A stretch of DNA of 64,000 nt from Mycobacterium sp. shizuoka-1. Lineage in GTDB: Bacteria > Actinomycetota > Actinomycetes > Mycobacteriales > Mycobacteriaceae. The first letter of the stretch is position 1. Each line of letters opens with the position of its first letter. The notes beneath the pieces are model-generated. The model had not been told where the DNA came from, made no database searches, and saw only the letters and a list, made by a program, of their open reading frames with translations. Shown piece after piece: positions 46,494-56,936 of the stretch. The position numbers and the translations under genes were made by a program. The DNA lies in the NCBI RefSeq assembly GCF_002723835.1, contig NZ_BEWG01000022.1, positions 90,287 through 154,286 of the forward strand. The letters are read 5' to 3'.

Positions 46494-47348
46494 TCAGTAG
46501 GTGTAGAAGCCTCGTCCGGACTTCTTTCCGAGCATCCCGGCCTCGACCATGCGCAGCAGCAGGGGCGGCGGGGCGTAGTGCGCGTCCTTGAGTTCGTCGT
46601 ACATCGAGTCGGCGATCAGCTTCATGGTGTCCAGTCCGATCAGGTCCGAGAGCCGCAGCGGCCCCATCGGATGCGACAGGCCCGCCACGATCGCGGTGTC
46701 GACGTCCTCGACGGTGGCGACGCCGGCTTCGACCATCCGGATGGCCGACAGCAGGTAGGGCACCAGCAGCGCGTTGACCACGAAGCCGGACCGGTCGCCG
46801 CAGCGCACCACCTTCTTGCCGAGGACCTCACCGGCGAACTGTTCGACCCGCGCGATCGCCGACTCGGAGGTGACCAGCGTGTTGATCACCTCGACGAGCG
46901 GCAACACCGGCACCGGGTTGAAGAAGTGCAGGCCAAGCACCCGGCTCGGGTTCTTGGTGGCGGCAGCGATCTTCATGATCGGGATGCTCGAGGTGTTCGA
47001 CGCCAGCACCGCGTCCGGATCGGTGATGAGCTCGTCGAGTTGGGCGAAGATCTTGCCCTTGACCGCCTCGTCTTCGACGACGGCCTCGATCACCAGCTGG
47101 CGGTCGGACAGATCGGCGAGATCGGTGGTGAAGGTCAGCCGGGCCAGTGTCGCGTCGCGGTCGGCCTCCGAGAGCTTGCCCTTGCTGGTGGCACGTTCCA
47201 GCGAGGAGGTGACGCGGTCACGTCCGGCGTTGATCAGCGCGTCGGTCGGCTCGAAGACGACGACGTTGGCGCCCGCCTTGGCGGCCACCTCGACGATTCC
47301 CGAGCCCATCTGCCCGGCACCGACCACACCTACTCGTTCAATGCTCAC
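46494..47348 (-). CDS. fadB2: 3-hydroxybutyryl-CoA dehydrogenase
   Basis: A 284-aa NAD-dependent dehydrogenase oxidising 3-hydroxyacyl-CoA. GVVGAGQMGSGI (about 6-17) binds NAD, IEAVVEDEAVK, NTSSIPI and the catalytic HFFNPVPVLPLVE with SGFVVNALLVP follow. The GTG start at 47348 gives VSIERVGVVGAG. It lies downstream of icl in the same direction, separated by a 50-bp palindrome. M. tuberculosis FadB2 acts on acetoacetyl-CoA. Confidence 0.93.
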   Translation of the reverse strand: MSIERVGVVGAGQMGSGIVEVAAKAGANVVVFEPTDALINAGRDRVTSSLERATSKGKLSEADRDATLARLTFTTDLADLSDRQLVIEAVVEDEAVKGKIFAQLDELITDPDAVLASNTSSIPIMKIAAATKNPSRVLGLHFFNPVPVLPLVEVINTLVTSESAIARVEQFAGEVLGKKVVRCGDRSGFVVNALLVPYLLSAIRMVEAGVATVEDVDTAIVAGLSHPMGPLRLSDLIGLDTMKLIADSMYDELKDAHYAPPPLLLRMVEAGMLGKKSGRGFYTY

Positions 47349-47375
47349 GAAGACACTTTCTACTAAAGGCGCGAA

Positions 47376-47425
47376 CAGACACAAACTCGCACTCTCGGAT
47401 ATCCGATCGTGCGAGTTTGCGTCTG
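47376..47425. repeat. 50-bp near-perfect palindrome between icl and fadB2
   Basis: Outer arms CAGACACAAACTCGCAC and GTGCGAGTTTGCGTCTG match at 16 of 17 positions around a core that itself contains CGGATATCCG. The symmetry axis is at 47400.5. It lies 19 bases after the icl stop. A terminator, mRNA-stabilising hairpin or dispersed palindromic repeat are all possible. Confidence 0.8.
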
Positions 47426-47443
47426 CTCAAGTCAGGCTCAGGC

Positions 47444-48730
47444 CTAGTGGAACTGGCCCTCTTCGGTCGAGCCCGCCAGAGCGGTGGTCGAGCTGGTCGG
47501 GTCCACCGTGGTGGCGATCCGGTCGAAGTAGCCGGCGCCGACCTCGCGCTGGTGCTTGGTCGCGGTGTAGCCGCGCTCCTCGGCGGCGAACTCGCGCTCC
47601 TGCAACTCGACGTAGGCGCTCATCTGGTTGCGGGCGTAGCCGTAGGCCAGATCGAACATCGAGTAGTTCAGGGCGTGGAAGCCGGCCAGGGTGATGAACT
47701 GGAACTTGAAGCCCATCGCGCCCAGCTCCTTCTGGAACTTCGCGATCGTCGAGTCGTCCAGGTGCTGCTTCCAGTTGAACGACGGCGAGCAGTTGTAGGC
47801 CAGCATCTGGTCCGGGAACTCGCTCTTGACGCCTTCGGCGAACTTGGCCGCCAGCTCGAGGTCCGGGGTGCCGGTCTCCATCCAGATCAGGTCGGAGTAC
47901 GGCGCGTAGGCCTTGGCGCGGGCAATGCAGGGCTCGATGCCGTTGCGCACCCGGTAGAAACCCTCGGCGGTGCGCTCACCGGTGATGAACGGCTGGTCGC
48001 GCTCGTCGACGTCGGACGTGATGAGCGTGGCGGCCTCGGCATCGGTACGGGCGATGACCACGGTGGGGACATCGGCGACGTCCGCCGCGAGACGTGCCGA
48101 GGTCAGGGTGCGGATGTGCTGCTGGGTCGGGATCAGCACCTTGCCACCGAGGTGGCCGCACTTCTTCTCCGAGGCCAGCTGGTCCTCCCAGTGTGAGCCC
48201 GCGACGCCGGCGGCGATCATCGCCTTCTGCAGCTCGTAGACGTTCAGGGCGCCACCGAATCCGGCCTCGCCGTCGGCGACGATCGGGGCCAGCCAGTTCT
48301 CCACCGAGGTGTCACCCTCGACCTTGGCGATCTCGTCGGCGCGCAGCAGCGCGTTGTTGATCCGGCGCACCACCTGCGGCACCGAGTTGGCCGGGTAGAG
48401 GCTCTGATCGGGGTAGGTGTGGCCGGACAGGTTCGCGTCGCCGGCGACCTGCCAACCCGACAGGTAGATCGCCTTCAGGCCGGCACGCACCTGCTGGACG
48501 GCCATGTTGCCGGTCAGCGCGCCGAGGGCGTTGACGAACTCCATGTCGTGCAGCTGGTTCCACAGCACCTCGGCGCCGCGGCGGGCCAGGGTGGCCTCCT
48601 CGACGACGCTGCCCTGCAGCGCGACGACGTCGGCCGGGGTGTAGGTACGGGTGATCCCTTTCCAGCGGGGGTTGGTGTCCCAATCCTTCTGGATCTCTTC
48701 CGGGCTCTTCGGCTGGCCAACGTTGGACAT
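47444..48730 (-). CDS. icl: Isocitrate lyase
   Basis: A 428-aa glyoxylate-shunt enzyme cleaving isocitrate to succinate and glyoxylate, needed for growth on acetate and fatty acids. Catalytic KKCGHLGG has Cys191. Substrate and metal blocks are [29 protein letters not shown] and YNCSPSFNW. Length equals M. tuberculosis Icl1. AAGGAG precedes the ATG. RamB-like sites at 48883-48903 lie in the 260-base upstream gap. Confidence 0.97.
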   Translation of the reverse strand: MSNVGQPKSPEEIQKDWDTNPRWKGITRTYTPADVVALQGSVVEEATLARRGAEVLWNQLHDMEFVNALGALTGNMAVQQVRAGLKAIYLSGWQVAGDANLSGHTYPDQSLYPANSVPQVVRRINNALLRADEIAKVEGDTSVENWLAPIVADGEAGFGGALNVYELQKAMIAAGVAGSHWEDQLASEKKCGHLGGKVLIPTQQHIRTLTSARLAADVADVPTVVIARTDAEAATLITSDVDERDQPFITGERTAEGFYRVRNGIEPCIARAKAYAPYSDLIWMETGTPDLELAAKFAEGVKSEFPDQMLAYNCSPSFNWKQHLDDSTIAKFQKELGAMGFKFQFITLAGFHALNYSMFDLAYGYARNQMSAYVELQEREFAAEERGYTATKHQREVGAGYFDRIATTVDPTSSTTALAGSTEEGQFH

Positions 48731-48882
48731 CGCCTGCTCCTTCGAATCGAGGTCGCCACGTTGACTTCGACGTGAACTGTTAACGTCAACGCAGTTTCGC
48801 TTGTGTGCTGACAAGAGCATGCCTCGCACCATTAGTGCAGTTCAAGCCGTTGTGAGTGCCAATTTTCGCCAACAGCCTCGGT

Positions 48883-48903
48883 AACTTTGCAAAGTTTGCG
48901 AAG
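48883..48903. promoter_or_regulatory. RamB-like operator upstream of icl
   Basis: ACTTTGCAAAGTTTGCGAAG contains two overlapping copies, one per strand, of the RamB core AAGTTTGCAAA as known from Corynebacterium. It is about 155 bases before the icl start. The ramB gene itself is 1 kb away. The rest of the 48731-48990 gap shows nothing I can name. Confidence 0.6.
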
Positions 48904-48990
48904 GGCAGTGTTGCCTGAACCGGTTCAGAAGTTACCGTCCGGTAGCGCCTTTGTGCAGGTCAGTACGCTCGTACTGTTAAACCGTGTCGC

Positions 48991-49815
48991 TCACAGCGGG
49001 AAGATCGCGGCGAGCGCTTTGGTCTCCTCGCCGACGACATATGTGAGCGTTCTAACAGTGCGGTCGGCCAGCTCCGGACCGAACTTGTCGGTGCTGCCGG
49101 GCGGGTACACGTGCAGCAGGATTTCCAGCTTGTCGCCGAAAGCCACCGGGGCGTCGTGCTCGAGCGTGACGCGCAGCGGCGCCTCGAACAATTCCGGGTA
49201 GTGCGCCAAGAACTCCTCGACCACTTTCCAGTACACCGAGTTGTTGACGTGGTCGAACAGGTCGATATCGCTGACCCGGATCGGGAAGTCGCGGATCTCG
49301 TTGGCATCGTGACGCTCGCCCGCGCTCAGGTACGACTTCCAGCGCAACCGGTCGACGGAGGTGGTGCGCTTGAGGCTGTCCAGGAAGTCGTCGGACATCC
49401 GGGCCGGCCCCTGGGTCTCGCGATTGATGTTGATCCAGAAGGCCTCGGATTCGATCAGGCCGCGCCCGCGCACCCCATCTATACGGACCCGCATCTCACA
49501 CCAGCGATTCGAGGTACCCGAGCACCACCGCCGCATCCGCAGCATGTCCTGGAATTCGATCGGGCGGATCAGGTCGACCATCGTGCGCCGCACAATCCAC
49601 AGTGGATGGGTTTCCTCGTGGCCCATCTCGCGGAGCTGGTCCTGACCGATGTCCTGGATGTGCCGGCAGGCCGCGTCCAACCGCAGGCGCCCGGCGCGGT
49701 CGATGTCGCCGACCCGCAACGGCCATTCCCGGTCGAAGACGTCGGGGTGCGGGTCGGGAACGTCCATGAGCGCCTTGGCCAGTCCGGTCCCGGTGGTGCG
49801 CCCGATGTCGCTCAT
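48991..49815 (-). CDS. Acyl-ACP thioesterase-like protein (Rv0466)
   Basis: A 274-aa double hot-dog protein of the acyl-ACP thioesterase (FatA-like) family. Hot dog 1 includes VGDIDRAGRLRLDAACRHIQ and hot dog 2 includes VSDIDLFDHVNNSVYWKVVE, each with the family acidic/Asn positions. It would hydrolyse acyl-ACP or acyl-CoA in the cytosol. It lies upstream of icl on the same strand with a 260-base gap and divergent from ramB. Confidence 0.88.
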   Translation of the reverse strand: MSDIGRTTGTGLAKALMDVPDPHPDVFDREWPLRVGDIDRAGRLRLDAACRHIQDIGQDQLREMGHEETHPLWIVRRTMVDLIRPIEFQDMLRMRRWCSGTSNRWCEMRVRIDGVRGRGLIESEAFWININRETQGPARMSDDFLDSLKRTTSVDRLRWKSYLSAGERHDANEIRDFPIRVSDIDLFDHVNNSVYWKVVEEFLAHYPELFEAPLRVTLEHDAPVAFGDKLEILLHVYPPGSTDKFGPELADRTVRTLTYVVGEETKALAAIFPL

Positions 49816-49934
49816 GCGCGATCCACCTTCGACTGCTCGCTGGTCGTCATGTGCGGTCGTCCTCTCCCCAGCCCCGTCCCAGCGCGATCATGCCAAAGGG
49901 CCCCTGCAATGCCAACCAGCCTGCGTTGCCAACA

Positions 49935-49955
49935 CTGCGAAGATGTTCTTCGCAG
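49935..49955. promoter_or_regulatory. 21-bp perfect palindrome ahead of ramB
   Basis: CTGCGAAGA and TCTTCGCAG form perfect 9-base arms around TGT, 21 bases before the ramB start. The GCGAAG half resembles the GCGAAG in the icl-side site, so autoregulation by RamB is plausible. A hairpin near the transcript start is the alternative. Confidence 0.55.
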
Positions 49956-49975
49956 CCGTCGGTAGGCTGGGCCAG

Positions 49976-51400
49976 GTGTCCAAGACGTTCGTCGGTTCCC
50001 GGATACGACAGCTGCGCAGCGAGCGCGGTTTCAGCCAGGCGGCGCTGGCGCAGATGCTGGAGATCTCGCCCAGCTACCTCAACCAGATCGAGCACGACGT
50101 CCGGCCACTGACCGTTGCCGTACTGCTGCGCATCACCGACGTCTTCGGCGTCGACGCCACCTTCTTCGCCTCGCAGGACGACACCCGGTTGGTGGCCGAA
50201 CTGCGCGAGGTCACCATGGACCGCGACCTCGATCTCGACGTCGACATGACCGAGGTCGCCGACATCGTCAACACCCATCCGGCGATCGCCCGAGCGATCG
50301 TCAACCTGCACCGCCGCTACCGGATCACCACCGCACAGCTCGCGGCGGCCACCGAAGACCGGTTCAGCCTCAACGCCGGCGGCAGCGGCACGGGCTCGAT
50401 CTCGATGCCACATGAGGAAGTTCGCGACTACTTCTATCAACGGCAGAACTATCTGCACGAACTCGACACCGCCGCCGAGGACCTGACCATCCGGATGCGG
50501 ATGCACCGCGCCGAGCTGTCCCGCGAGCTGTCCGACCGGCTCACGATGGTGCACGGTGTGCACATCATCCGGCGGGTGGACCTCGGCGAGACGGTCTTAC
50601 ATCGCTACGACCCGGCCTCGCGCACGCTGGAGATCAGCAATCACCTGTCTTCGGGCCAGCAGGTGTTCAAGATGGCAACCGAGCTGGCCTATCTGGAGTT
50701 CGGCGACCTGATCGACAAGCTGGTCGACGAGGGCAAGTTCACCAGCGACGAGTCCCGCACGCTGGCTCGACTCGGCCTGGCCAGCTACTTCGCCGCGGCA
50801 ACGGTGTTGCCCTACGGGCAATTCCACGACGTGGCCGAGAATTTCCGCTACGACGTCGAGCGGCTTTCGGCGTTCTATCAGGTCAGCTATCAGACCATCT
50901 GCCACCGGCTCTCCACTCTTCAGCGGCCCTCGATGCGCGGTGTCCCGTTCTCGTTCGTCCGGGTCGACCGGGCCGGGAACATGTCGAAACGCCAGTCCGC
51001 CACCGGCTTTCACTTCTCCTCGGCCGGCGGGACCTGTCCGTTGTGGAACGTCTACGAGACCTTCGCCAACCCGGGCAAGATCCTGGTGCAGATGGCCCAG
51101 ATGCCCGACGGCCAGAACTACATGTGGGTGGCCAGGACGGTCGAACGCCGGGCGTCGCGATATGGCCAGCCGGTCAAGACATTTGCGATCGGGCTGGGCT
51201 GTGAAGCTCGCCACGCCAGCCGCCTGGTGTACTCCAAGGGCCTGGACTTGTCCTCGGACAATGCGACACCGATCGGTGCCGGCTGCCGGGTCTGCGAACG
51301 CGACAACTGCCCGCAGCGCGCCTTCCCGGCCTTGGGGCGCGCCCTGGATCTCGACGAGCACCGCAGCACGGTCTCGCCCTACCTTGTCAAGGAGTCCTGA
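49976..51400 (+). CDS. ramB: Transcriptional regulator RamB
   Basis: A 474-aa regulator of acetate metabolism, same length as in M. tuberculosis (Rv0465c). GTG start at 49976 gives VSKTFVGSRIRQLRSERGFS; the HTH_3 domain is at about 8-62 (QAALAQMLEISPSYLNQIEH). A central ImmA/IrrE-like (DUF955) region has TELAYLEFGDLIDKLV, but without a clear HExxH. The C-terminal RamB domain carries GGTCPLWNVYE and the cysteines of GAGCRVCERDNCPQRAFP. It represses or activates icl depending on carbon source. Confidence 0.95.
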   Translation: MSKTFVGSRIRQLRSERGFSQAALAQMLEISPSYLNQIEHDVRPLTVAVLLRITDVFGVDATFFASQDDTRLVAELREVTMDRDLDLDVDMTEVADIVNTHPAIARAIVNLHRRYRITTAQLAAATEDRFSLNAGGSGTGSISMPHEEVRDYFYQRQNYLHELDTAAEDLTIRMRMHRAELSRELSDRLTMVHGVHIIRRVDLGETVLHRYDPASRTLEISNHLSSGQQVFKMATELAYLEFGDLIDKLVDEGKFTSDESRTLARLGLASYFAAATVLPYGQFHDVAENFRYDVERLSAFYQVSYQTICHRLSTLQRPSMRGVPFSFVRVDRAGNMSKRQSATGFHFSSAGGTCPLWNVYETFANPGKILVQMAQMPDGQNYMWVARTVERRASRYGQPVKTFAIGLGCEARHASRLVYSKGLDLSSDNATPIGAGCRVCERDNCPQRAFPALGRALDLDEHRSTVSPYLVKES

Positions 51401-51936
51401 TGTCCCAACGCATTCCGCCGGGCGGCCGACGTGAGCTCGGCCTGGTCAACTGGACCATCGCCCGGCTGGGCGCCCGCGCGATCCGCGCTCCCCAGATGAA
51501 CCTGTTCAACGTCCTGGGCCGGCACAAGCTGCTGTTCCTGTCGTTCCTGCCGTATTCCGGTGTGCTGCTCAACTGGGGCAAGATACCCAAGCGGGACAAG
51601 GAACTGGTGATCCTGCGGGTCGGTCACCTGCGCAACTCGCAGTACGAGCTGCAGCAACACCGGCGGCTGGCCAGAACCCGGGGGCTCGATGCCGCGGCGC
51701 AGGAGCGGATCTTCGCCGGGCCGACCGCCGAGGGATTGACCGATCGCGAGCGCGCCCTGGTGAAGGCCGTCGACGAGTTCGTGCTCGACCGGGACCTGTC
51801 CGATGAGACGTTCGCCGGCCTGTCGGCGCACCTCACCCGCGAGCAGATCATCGAATTCTGCGCGCTGGCAGGGCATTACGACGCCATCGCGGCTATCCTG
51901 GCCACCTTGCGGGTGCCGATGGACTTCCCGGACTGA
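51400..51936 (+). CDS. AhpD-like/carboxymuconolactone decarboxylase family protein (Rv0464c)
   Basis: A 178-aa helical protein of the CMD/AhpD superfamily (KRDKELVILRVGHLRNSQYE, LQQHRRLARTRGLD, EFCALAGHYDAIAAIL). The usual CxxC redox motif is absent; SQYELQQH occupies its place, so peroxidase activity is unlikely. Its ATG shares one base with the ramB stop (TGATG), indicating tight coupling. Confidence 0.85.
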   Translation: MSQRIPPGGRRELGLVNWTIARLGARAIRAPQMNLFNVLGRHKLLFLSFLPYSGVLLNWGKIPKRDKELVILRVGHLRNSQYELQQHRRLARTRGLDAAAQERIFAGPTAEGLTDRERALVKAVDEFVLDRDLSDETFAGLSAHLTREQIIEFCALAGHYDAIAAILATLRVPMDFPD

Positions 51937-51945
51937 CGAGCCGGA

Positions 51946-52197
51946 CTACCCCTTGTAGGGCTTGGCCTTGTGGGTCACGACCGCCTTCTCCGTCGCCAAT
52001 GCCGTCGGCGGTATGGTTGTCGTCACGGTGTCACCCTGCGTCATCGGACCCGGCAGCACCGGCGATGCGACCGGCGGGATCTGGGGCGGAGCGCTGGCGT
52101 CCACGGCCACCGCCAACCCGGCCATCGCCACCATGGCACCACCGCCGGCGATCGCCAACACGATGCGGGCGTGCGCCCCAACAGTCCACTGAGCCAT
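51946..52197 (-). CDS. Small exported protein of unknown function (83 aa)
   Basis: An 83-aa protein with an N-terminal hydrophobic segment (IVLAIAGGGAMVAMAGLAVA, about 12-31), then a Pro/Thr-rich tail (APPQIPPVASPVLPGPMTQG) ending in KAKPYKG. GGGGGA lies before the ATG, so translation is likely. The architecture is that of small mycobacterial signal- or anchor-bearing proteins; I do not recognise a function. It ends 9 bases from the convergent AhpD-like gene. Confidence 0.6.
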   Translation of the reverse strand: MAQWTVGAHARIVLAIAGGGAMVAMAGLAVAVDASAPPQIPPVASPVLPGPMTQGDTVTTTIPPTALATEKAVVTHKAKPYKG

Positions 52198-52302
52198 GAA
52201 TCCCCCTGACGTCGAACCCGGCCCGGCCGGGTACTCCAGAGTGGACCCCGCCAGCCTTGAGGCAGCCTGTAACCAACCTGACGAACGGCTGAAAGCTGCC
52301 GC

Positions 52303-52572
52303 CTACAGGTAGGTGACGCCGAGAACGATCAACGTGAAGATCACCGGCGAGATCGGTAAACCGGCCAAAAACGCTGCCCACACCAACTTCTTGCGCTGGT
52401 AGCTACTCCAGGCCAGGAGCCCGACGACGACGCTGACCACTGCGATCACCGCCGAGAAGATCAGCACCCAGAAGCTGACGTCCTCCCCGCTGGTGGCGAT
52501 GGAGATACCGATCAGCCACAGAATGTGGCCGACCACGAGTCCGCCGATACCGGCGATCAGCGTCGGTCTCAA
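52303..52572 (-). CDS. Small membrane protein (Rv0463), TTG start
   Basis: About 89 aa from a TTG at 52572 that overlaps the lpdC TGA as TTGA. No ATG or GTG in the frame gives a sensible start. Three helices: [40 protein letters not shown] and [20 protein letters not shown]. It is translationally coupled to lpdC, as the Rv0462-Rv0463 neighbours are in M. tuberculosis. Function unknown. Confidence 0.75.
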   Translation of the reverse strand: MRPTLIAGIGGLVVGHILWLIGISIATSGEDVSFWVLIFSAVIAVVSVVVGLLAWSSYQRKKLVWAAFLAGLPISPVIFTLIVLGVTYL

Positions 52573-53963
52573 AAGTTGATCATGTGGCCGGCGAGACCGT
52601 GGAAGCATTCCTGGAGTGCCTCCGACAGCGTCGGATGGGTGTGCACGTTGCGGGTCAGCTCGTTGACGGTCAGATCCCACTTCTGGGCCAGCGTCAGCTC
52701 CGGCAGCAACTCGGACACGTCGGGGCCGATCAGATGACCGCCGAGCAGTTCGCCGTACTTGGCGTCGGCAATCACCTTGACGAATCCGGTGGGGTCGCCC
52801 AGCCCGTGCGCCTTGCCGTTGGCGGTGAACGGGAACTTGGCCACCTTCACGTCGTAACCCTCGTCGCGGGCTTGCTGCTCGGTGAGGCCGAAGCTGGCGA
52901 CCTGCGGCTGGCAGAACGTGGCACGCGGCAGCATCCGGTAGTCACCCAGCGCCAGCGTCTCGGCGCCGGCGATGGTCTCGGCGGCCACCACGCCCATCGC
53001 CTCGGCGACGTGGGCCAGCTGCAGCTTGGCGGTGACGTCACCGATCGCGTAGATGTGCGGCACGTTGGTGCGCATGTAGTCGTCGATGCCGATCGCCTTG
53101 CGGTCGGTCAGCGCCACACCGGTGGTCTCCAGGCCGAAACCCTCGACGTTCGGGGCAAAGCCGATGGCCTGCAACACCTTCTCGGCCTTGAGCTCCTCGG
53201 TCTTGCCGTCCTTGCTGACCACAACGGTCACTGTCGACCCGTCGTCGTCAATGGACTCCACCTTGGTGCCGGTGAGAATCTTCACGCCGAGCTTCTTGTA
53301 CTGCTTCTCGATCTCCTTGGAGACCTCGGCGTCCTCGTTGGGCAGTGCCCGCGGCAGGAACTCGACGATCGTGACGTCCACGCCGTAGTTCTTCATCACG
53401 TAGGCAAACTCCATGCCGATCGCGCCGGCCCCGGCGATGATGATCGACTTGGGCAGCTCCCGGGACAGGATCTGCTCCTCGTAGGTGACGACGTTCTTCG
53501 ACAGCGAGGTGCCCGGAACCAGGCGAGTGCTCGAGCCGGTCGCGATGATCGCGTTGTCGAACTCGACCTTTTCGGTACCGCCCTCGTTGAGGGCCACCTC
53601 GATGCTGTTGGGCCCGGTGAACGTCCCGTAGCCGTGGATCTCGGTGATCTTGTTCTTCTTCATCAGGAAGTGCACGCCGGCGACCCGGCCGTCGGCGACC
53701 TTGCGGCTGCGGTCGAAGGCGACACCGTAGTCGAAGGTGGCCTCCCCGCTGATGCCGAACGTCTTGGCGTCCTTGGTGAAGATGTGGGCCAGCTCGGCAT
53801 TGCGCAGCAACGCCTTCGATGGGATACAGCCGACATTGAGGCAGACTCCGCCCCAATACTTGGGTTCGATGATGGCGGTGTTCAGTCCGAGCTGTGCCGC
53901 GCGGATCGCCGCGACGTATCCACCGGGACCGGCTCCGAGAACGACGACGTCATAGTGAGTCAC
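52569..53963 (-). CDS. lpdC: Dihydrolipoamide dehydrogenase
   Basis: A 464-aa flavoprotein disulfide reductase, the E3 of pyruvate and branched-chain ketoacid dehydrogenases and partner of the peroxidase complex in mycobacteria. [19 protein letters not shown] binds [16 protein letters not shown] holds the redox-active disulfide, [20 protein letters not shown] binds NAD, and the C-terminal [13 protein letters not shown] supplies the His-Glu dyad. Length equals M. tuberculosis Lpd. Confidence 0.97.
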   Translation of the reverse strand: MTHYDVVVLGAGPGGYVAAIRAAQLGLNTAIIEPKYWGGVCLNVGCIPSKALLRNAELAHIFTKDAKTFGISGEATFDYGVAFDRSRKVADGRVAGVHFLMKKNKITEIHGYGTFTGPNSIEVALNEGGTEKVEFDNAIIATGSSTRLVPGTSLSKNVVTYEEQILSRELPKSIIIAGAGAIGMEFAYVMKNYGVDVTIVEFLPRALPNEDAEVSKEIEKQYKKLGVKILTGTKVESIDDDGSTVTVVVSKDGKTEELKAEKVLQAIGFAPNVEGFGLETTGVALTDRKAIGIDDYMRTNVPHIYAIGDVTAKLQLAHVAEAMGVVAAETIAGAETLALGDYRMLPRATFCQPQVASFGLTEQQARDEGYDVKVAKFPFTANGKAHGLGDPTGFVKVIADAKYGELLGGHLIGPDVSELLPELTLAQKWDLTVNELTRNVHTHPTLSEALQECFHGLAGHMINF

Positions 53964-53967
53964 GTCG

Positions 53968-54522
53968 TCAGCCTATCGTCGGACGGGCGATCCATTCGAA
54001 GTAGTAGGCACCGTGCAGCAGCGCGGCGGTGGCCACCGAGGCCAGGGGCGCCGACATCAGCGCGATGGCCAGCGCCGTTACCTGCGGACGGTTCTGCACC
54101 ATCGAGGTCAGCATGCTGCCCACCGAGCACACGATCAGGTAGATCAACACGAAGAACACCGCAGGCGTCTTGTTCAGCGACGTGTACCACCAGAAGTAGA
54201 AGCCCAGGCCGGCTGCCGCCGCCAGCACCCAGACCGCCGCCACGATGAACACGAACTGCCACCGCTTGATGAACTGATAGCTGTCCGCCGTCGCGCTGAT
54301 CGCGGGCGGTACCAGCACCGGCTCGGCGTGCAGCGATCCGTTGACCGGATGCAGGAACGCGTCGGTGTCGAAGTTCTCCAGTTCGCTGAACGCGATCGAG
54401 GACTCCGACACCTGCGCCTCGGGTTCATCGGTCAGCGACCGCAACGCCTCCGGATGCGGACCGGTGTCGAAGATCGGCGCGTGATGCGGCTCGGTGGACG
54501 GGAGCGACGCCTTGTCAGCCAC
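53968..54522 (-). CDS. Membrane protein (Rv0461)
   Basis: A 184-aa protein. Residues 1-85 are hydrophilic and acidic; then [40 protein letters not shown] and [20 protein letters not shown] make three helices. It lies 4 bases upstream of lpdC on the same strand and overlaps the next small membrane gene by 8 bases. Function unknown; the position matches Rv0461. Confidence 0.8.
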   Translation of the reverse strand: MADKASLPSTEPHHAPIFDTGPHPEALRSLTDEPEAQVSESSIAFSELENFDTDAFLHPVNGSLHAEPVLVPPAISATADSYQFIKRWQFVFIVAAVWVLAAAAGLGFYFWWYTSLNKTPAVFFVLIYLIVCSVGSMLTSMVQNRPQVTALAIALMSAPLASVATAALLHGAYYFEWIARPTIG

Positions 54523-54793
54523 CGGACACCGCCTGCACCAGAACCAACGCCCCCAACCAGCCCGGTGCCATCGCCAGGATGAACGCTCCCGCCGTCGTGC
54601 CCCAACGCCGGCCGGAGAACACGATCAGCAGCATGCCGATGACGCTGGGGACCGCCACCACCAAGCCCACCACGAGGTCGGGGCGGACCGGCGTCTTGAC
54701 CACCACAGTGGCGACGACGGCCGCGACCAGACCGGTCACGGTTCCGACCAGCAACGCACTTGTGAGCAGCCATGCCCGAGGCAGGGGTATCAC
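54515..54793 (-). CDS. Small hydrophobic protein (Rv0460)
   Basis: About 92 aa from GTG at 54793 (VIPLPRAWLLTSALLVG). Three helices span nearly the whole protein (AWLLTSALLVGTVTGLVAAV, PDLVVGLVVAVPSVIGMLLI, TAGAFILAMAPGWLGALVLV). The ribosome-binding site is weak (AAGG abuts the GTG), so a start further up in the same frame is possible. It is coupled to the downstream membrane gene by an 8-base overlap. Confidence 0.65.
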   Translation of the reverse strand: MIPLPRAWLLTSALLVGTVTGLVAAVVATVVVKTPVRPDLVVGLVVAVPSVIGMLLIVFSGRRWGTTAGAFILAMAPGWLGALVLVQAVSGG

Positions 54794-54822
54794 CCTTAGA
54801 AGGGTACGTGCCCCCGCGCCGA

Positions 54823-55374
54823 CTATGGCTGAACGACTCCGGCGCGCCGACCAGGGATCGCACACGCGTCAGCGGCCTCGGCGACCACCAGATCCGCGCG
54901 TTCGGGCAGACGGGTCCCGCGTTCGTAGTCGGCGCCGGTCACCACAGACGCGCCGGCCAGCAACTCGTTCTCGGCGTCGGTGAAGGCCCGGCCACGGCTG
55001 AGGAACCGCATGCCCTCGGGCGATTCCAGGCTGAACCCACCCCCGCGACCGGGGACGACGTCGATGACCAGCTGCGTGTGCTTCCACGTCTCGAACTGGG
55101 ATCCGGAGATCCACACCGGGGCGCCCTCCAGCACGCCGAGGAGCACGTCCCGGTCGCCGACGATGAACTCCCCCTCGGGATAACACATCGGGGAGGACCC
55201 GTCGCAGCAACCGCCGGACTGGTGGAACATCACCGGTCCGTGCCGCTGCTGCAGCCGGCGCAGCAGGTCGACGGCCGCGGCGGTGATCAGGGCCCGCGGC
55301 GGCGCCAGCTCCCCGTGATTTCGGCGCGGTTTCGATCGCTGCGCGGCGGTTTGCGCGCCGAAATCACTCGTCAC
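54823..55374 (-). CDS. DUF779 protein, aldehyde dehydrogenase partner (Rv0459)
   Basis: A DUF779 protein of up to 183 aa. The core GPVMFHQSGGCCDGSSPMCY with CC and C positions looks metal-binding, followed by GEFIVGDRDVLLGVLEGAPV, WISGSQFETWKHTQLVIDVV and GRGGGFSLESPEGMRFLSR. DUF779 genes typically adjoin NAD-aldehyde or alcohol dehydrogenase genes, as here. The only ordinary start is the GTG at 55374, which makes the first 20 residues (TSDFGAQTAAQRSKPRRNH) the translation of the 50-bp hairpin repeat at 55317-55366; the family begins near APPRALIT, so the repeat seems to have displaced the native start. Confidence 0.82.
   Translation of the reverse strand: MTSDFGAQTAAQRSKPRRNHGELAPPRALITAAAVDLLRRLQQRHGPVMFHQSGGCCDGSSPMCYPEGEFIVGDRDVLLGVLEGAPVWISGSQFETWKHTQLVIDVVPGRGGGFSLESPEGMRFLSRGRAFTDAENELLAGASVVTGADYERGTRLPERADLVVAEAADACAIPGRRAGVVQP
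55317..55366. repeat. 50-bp dispersed hairpin element, copy 2
   Basis: Arms GATTTCGGCGCG and CGCGCCGAAATC, identical to copy 1 (2851-2900), with about six loop differences. It lies between the aldehyde dehydrogenase and DUF779 genes and inside the predicted DUF779 reading frame. Confidence 0.75.
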
Positions 55375-55405
55375 GGTGCCAATTCTTTCTTCCTCGCTCC
55401 GCTCG

Positions 55406-56926
<1,521 letters not shown>

Positions 56927-56936
56927 AAGTCCTCCT

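Noticed and set aside
51400..51936. AhpD-type peroxidase
   Set aside because: The CxxC redox motif is absent.
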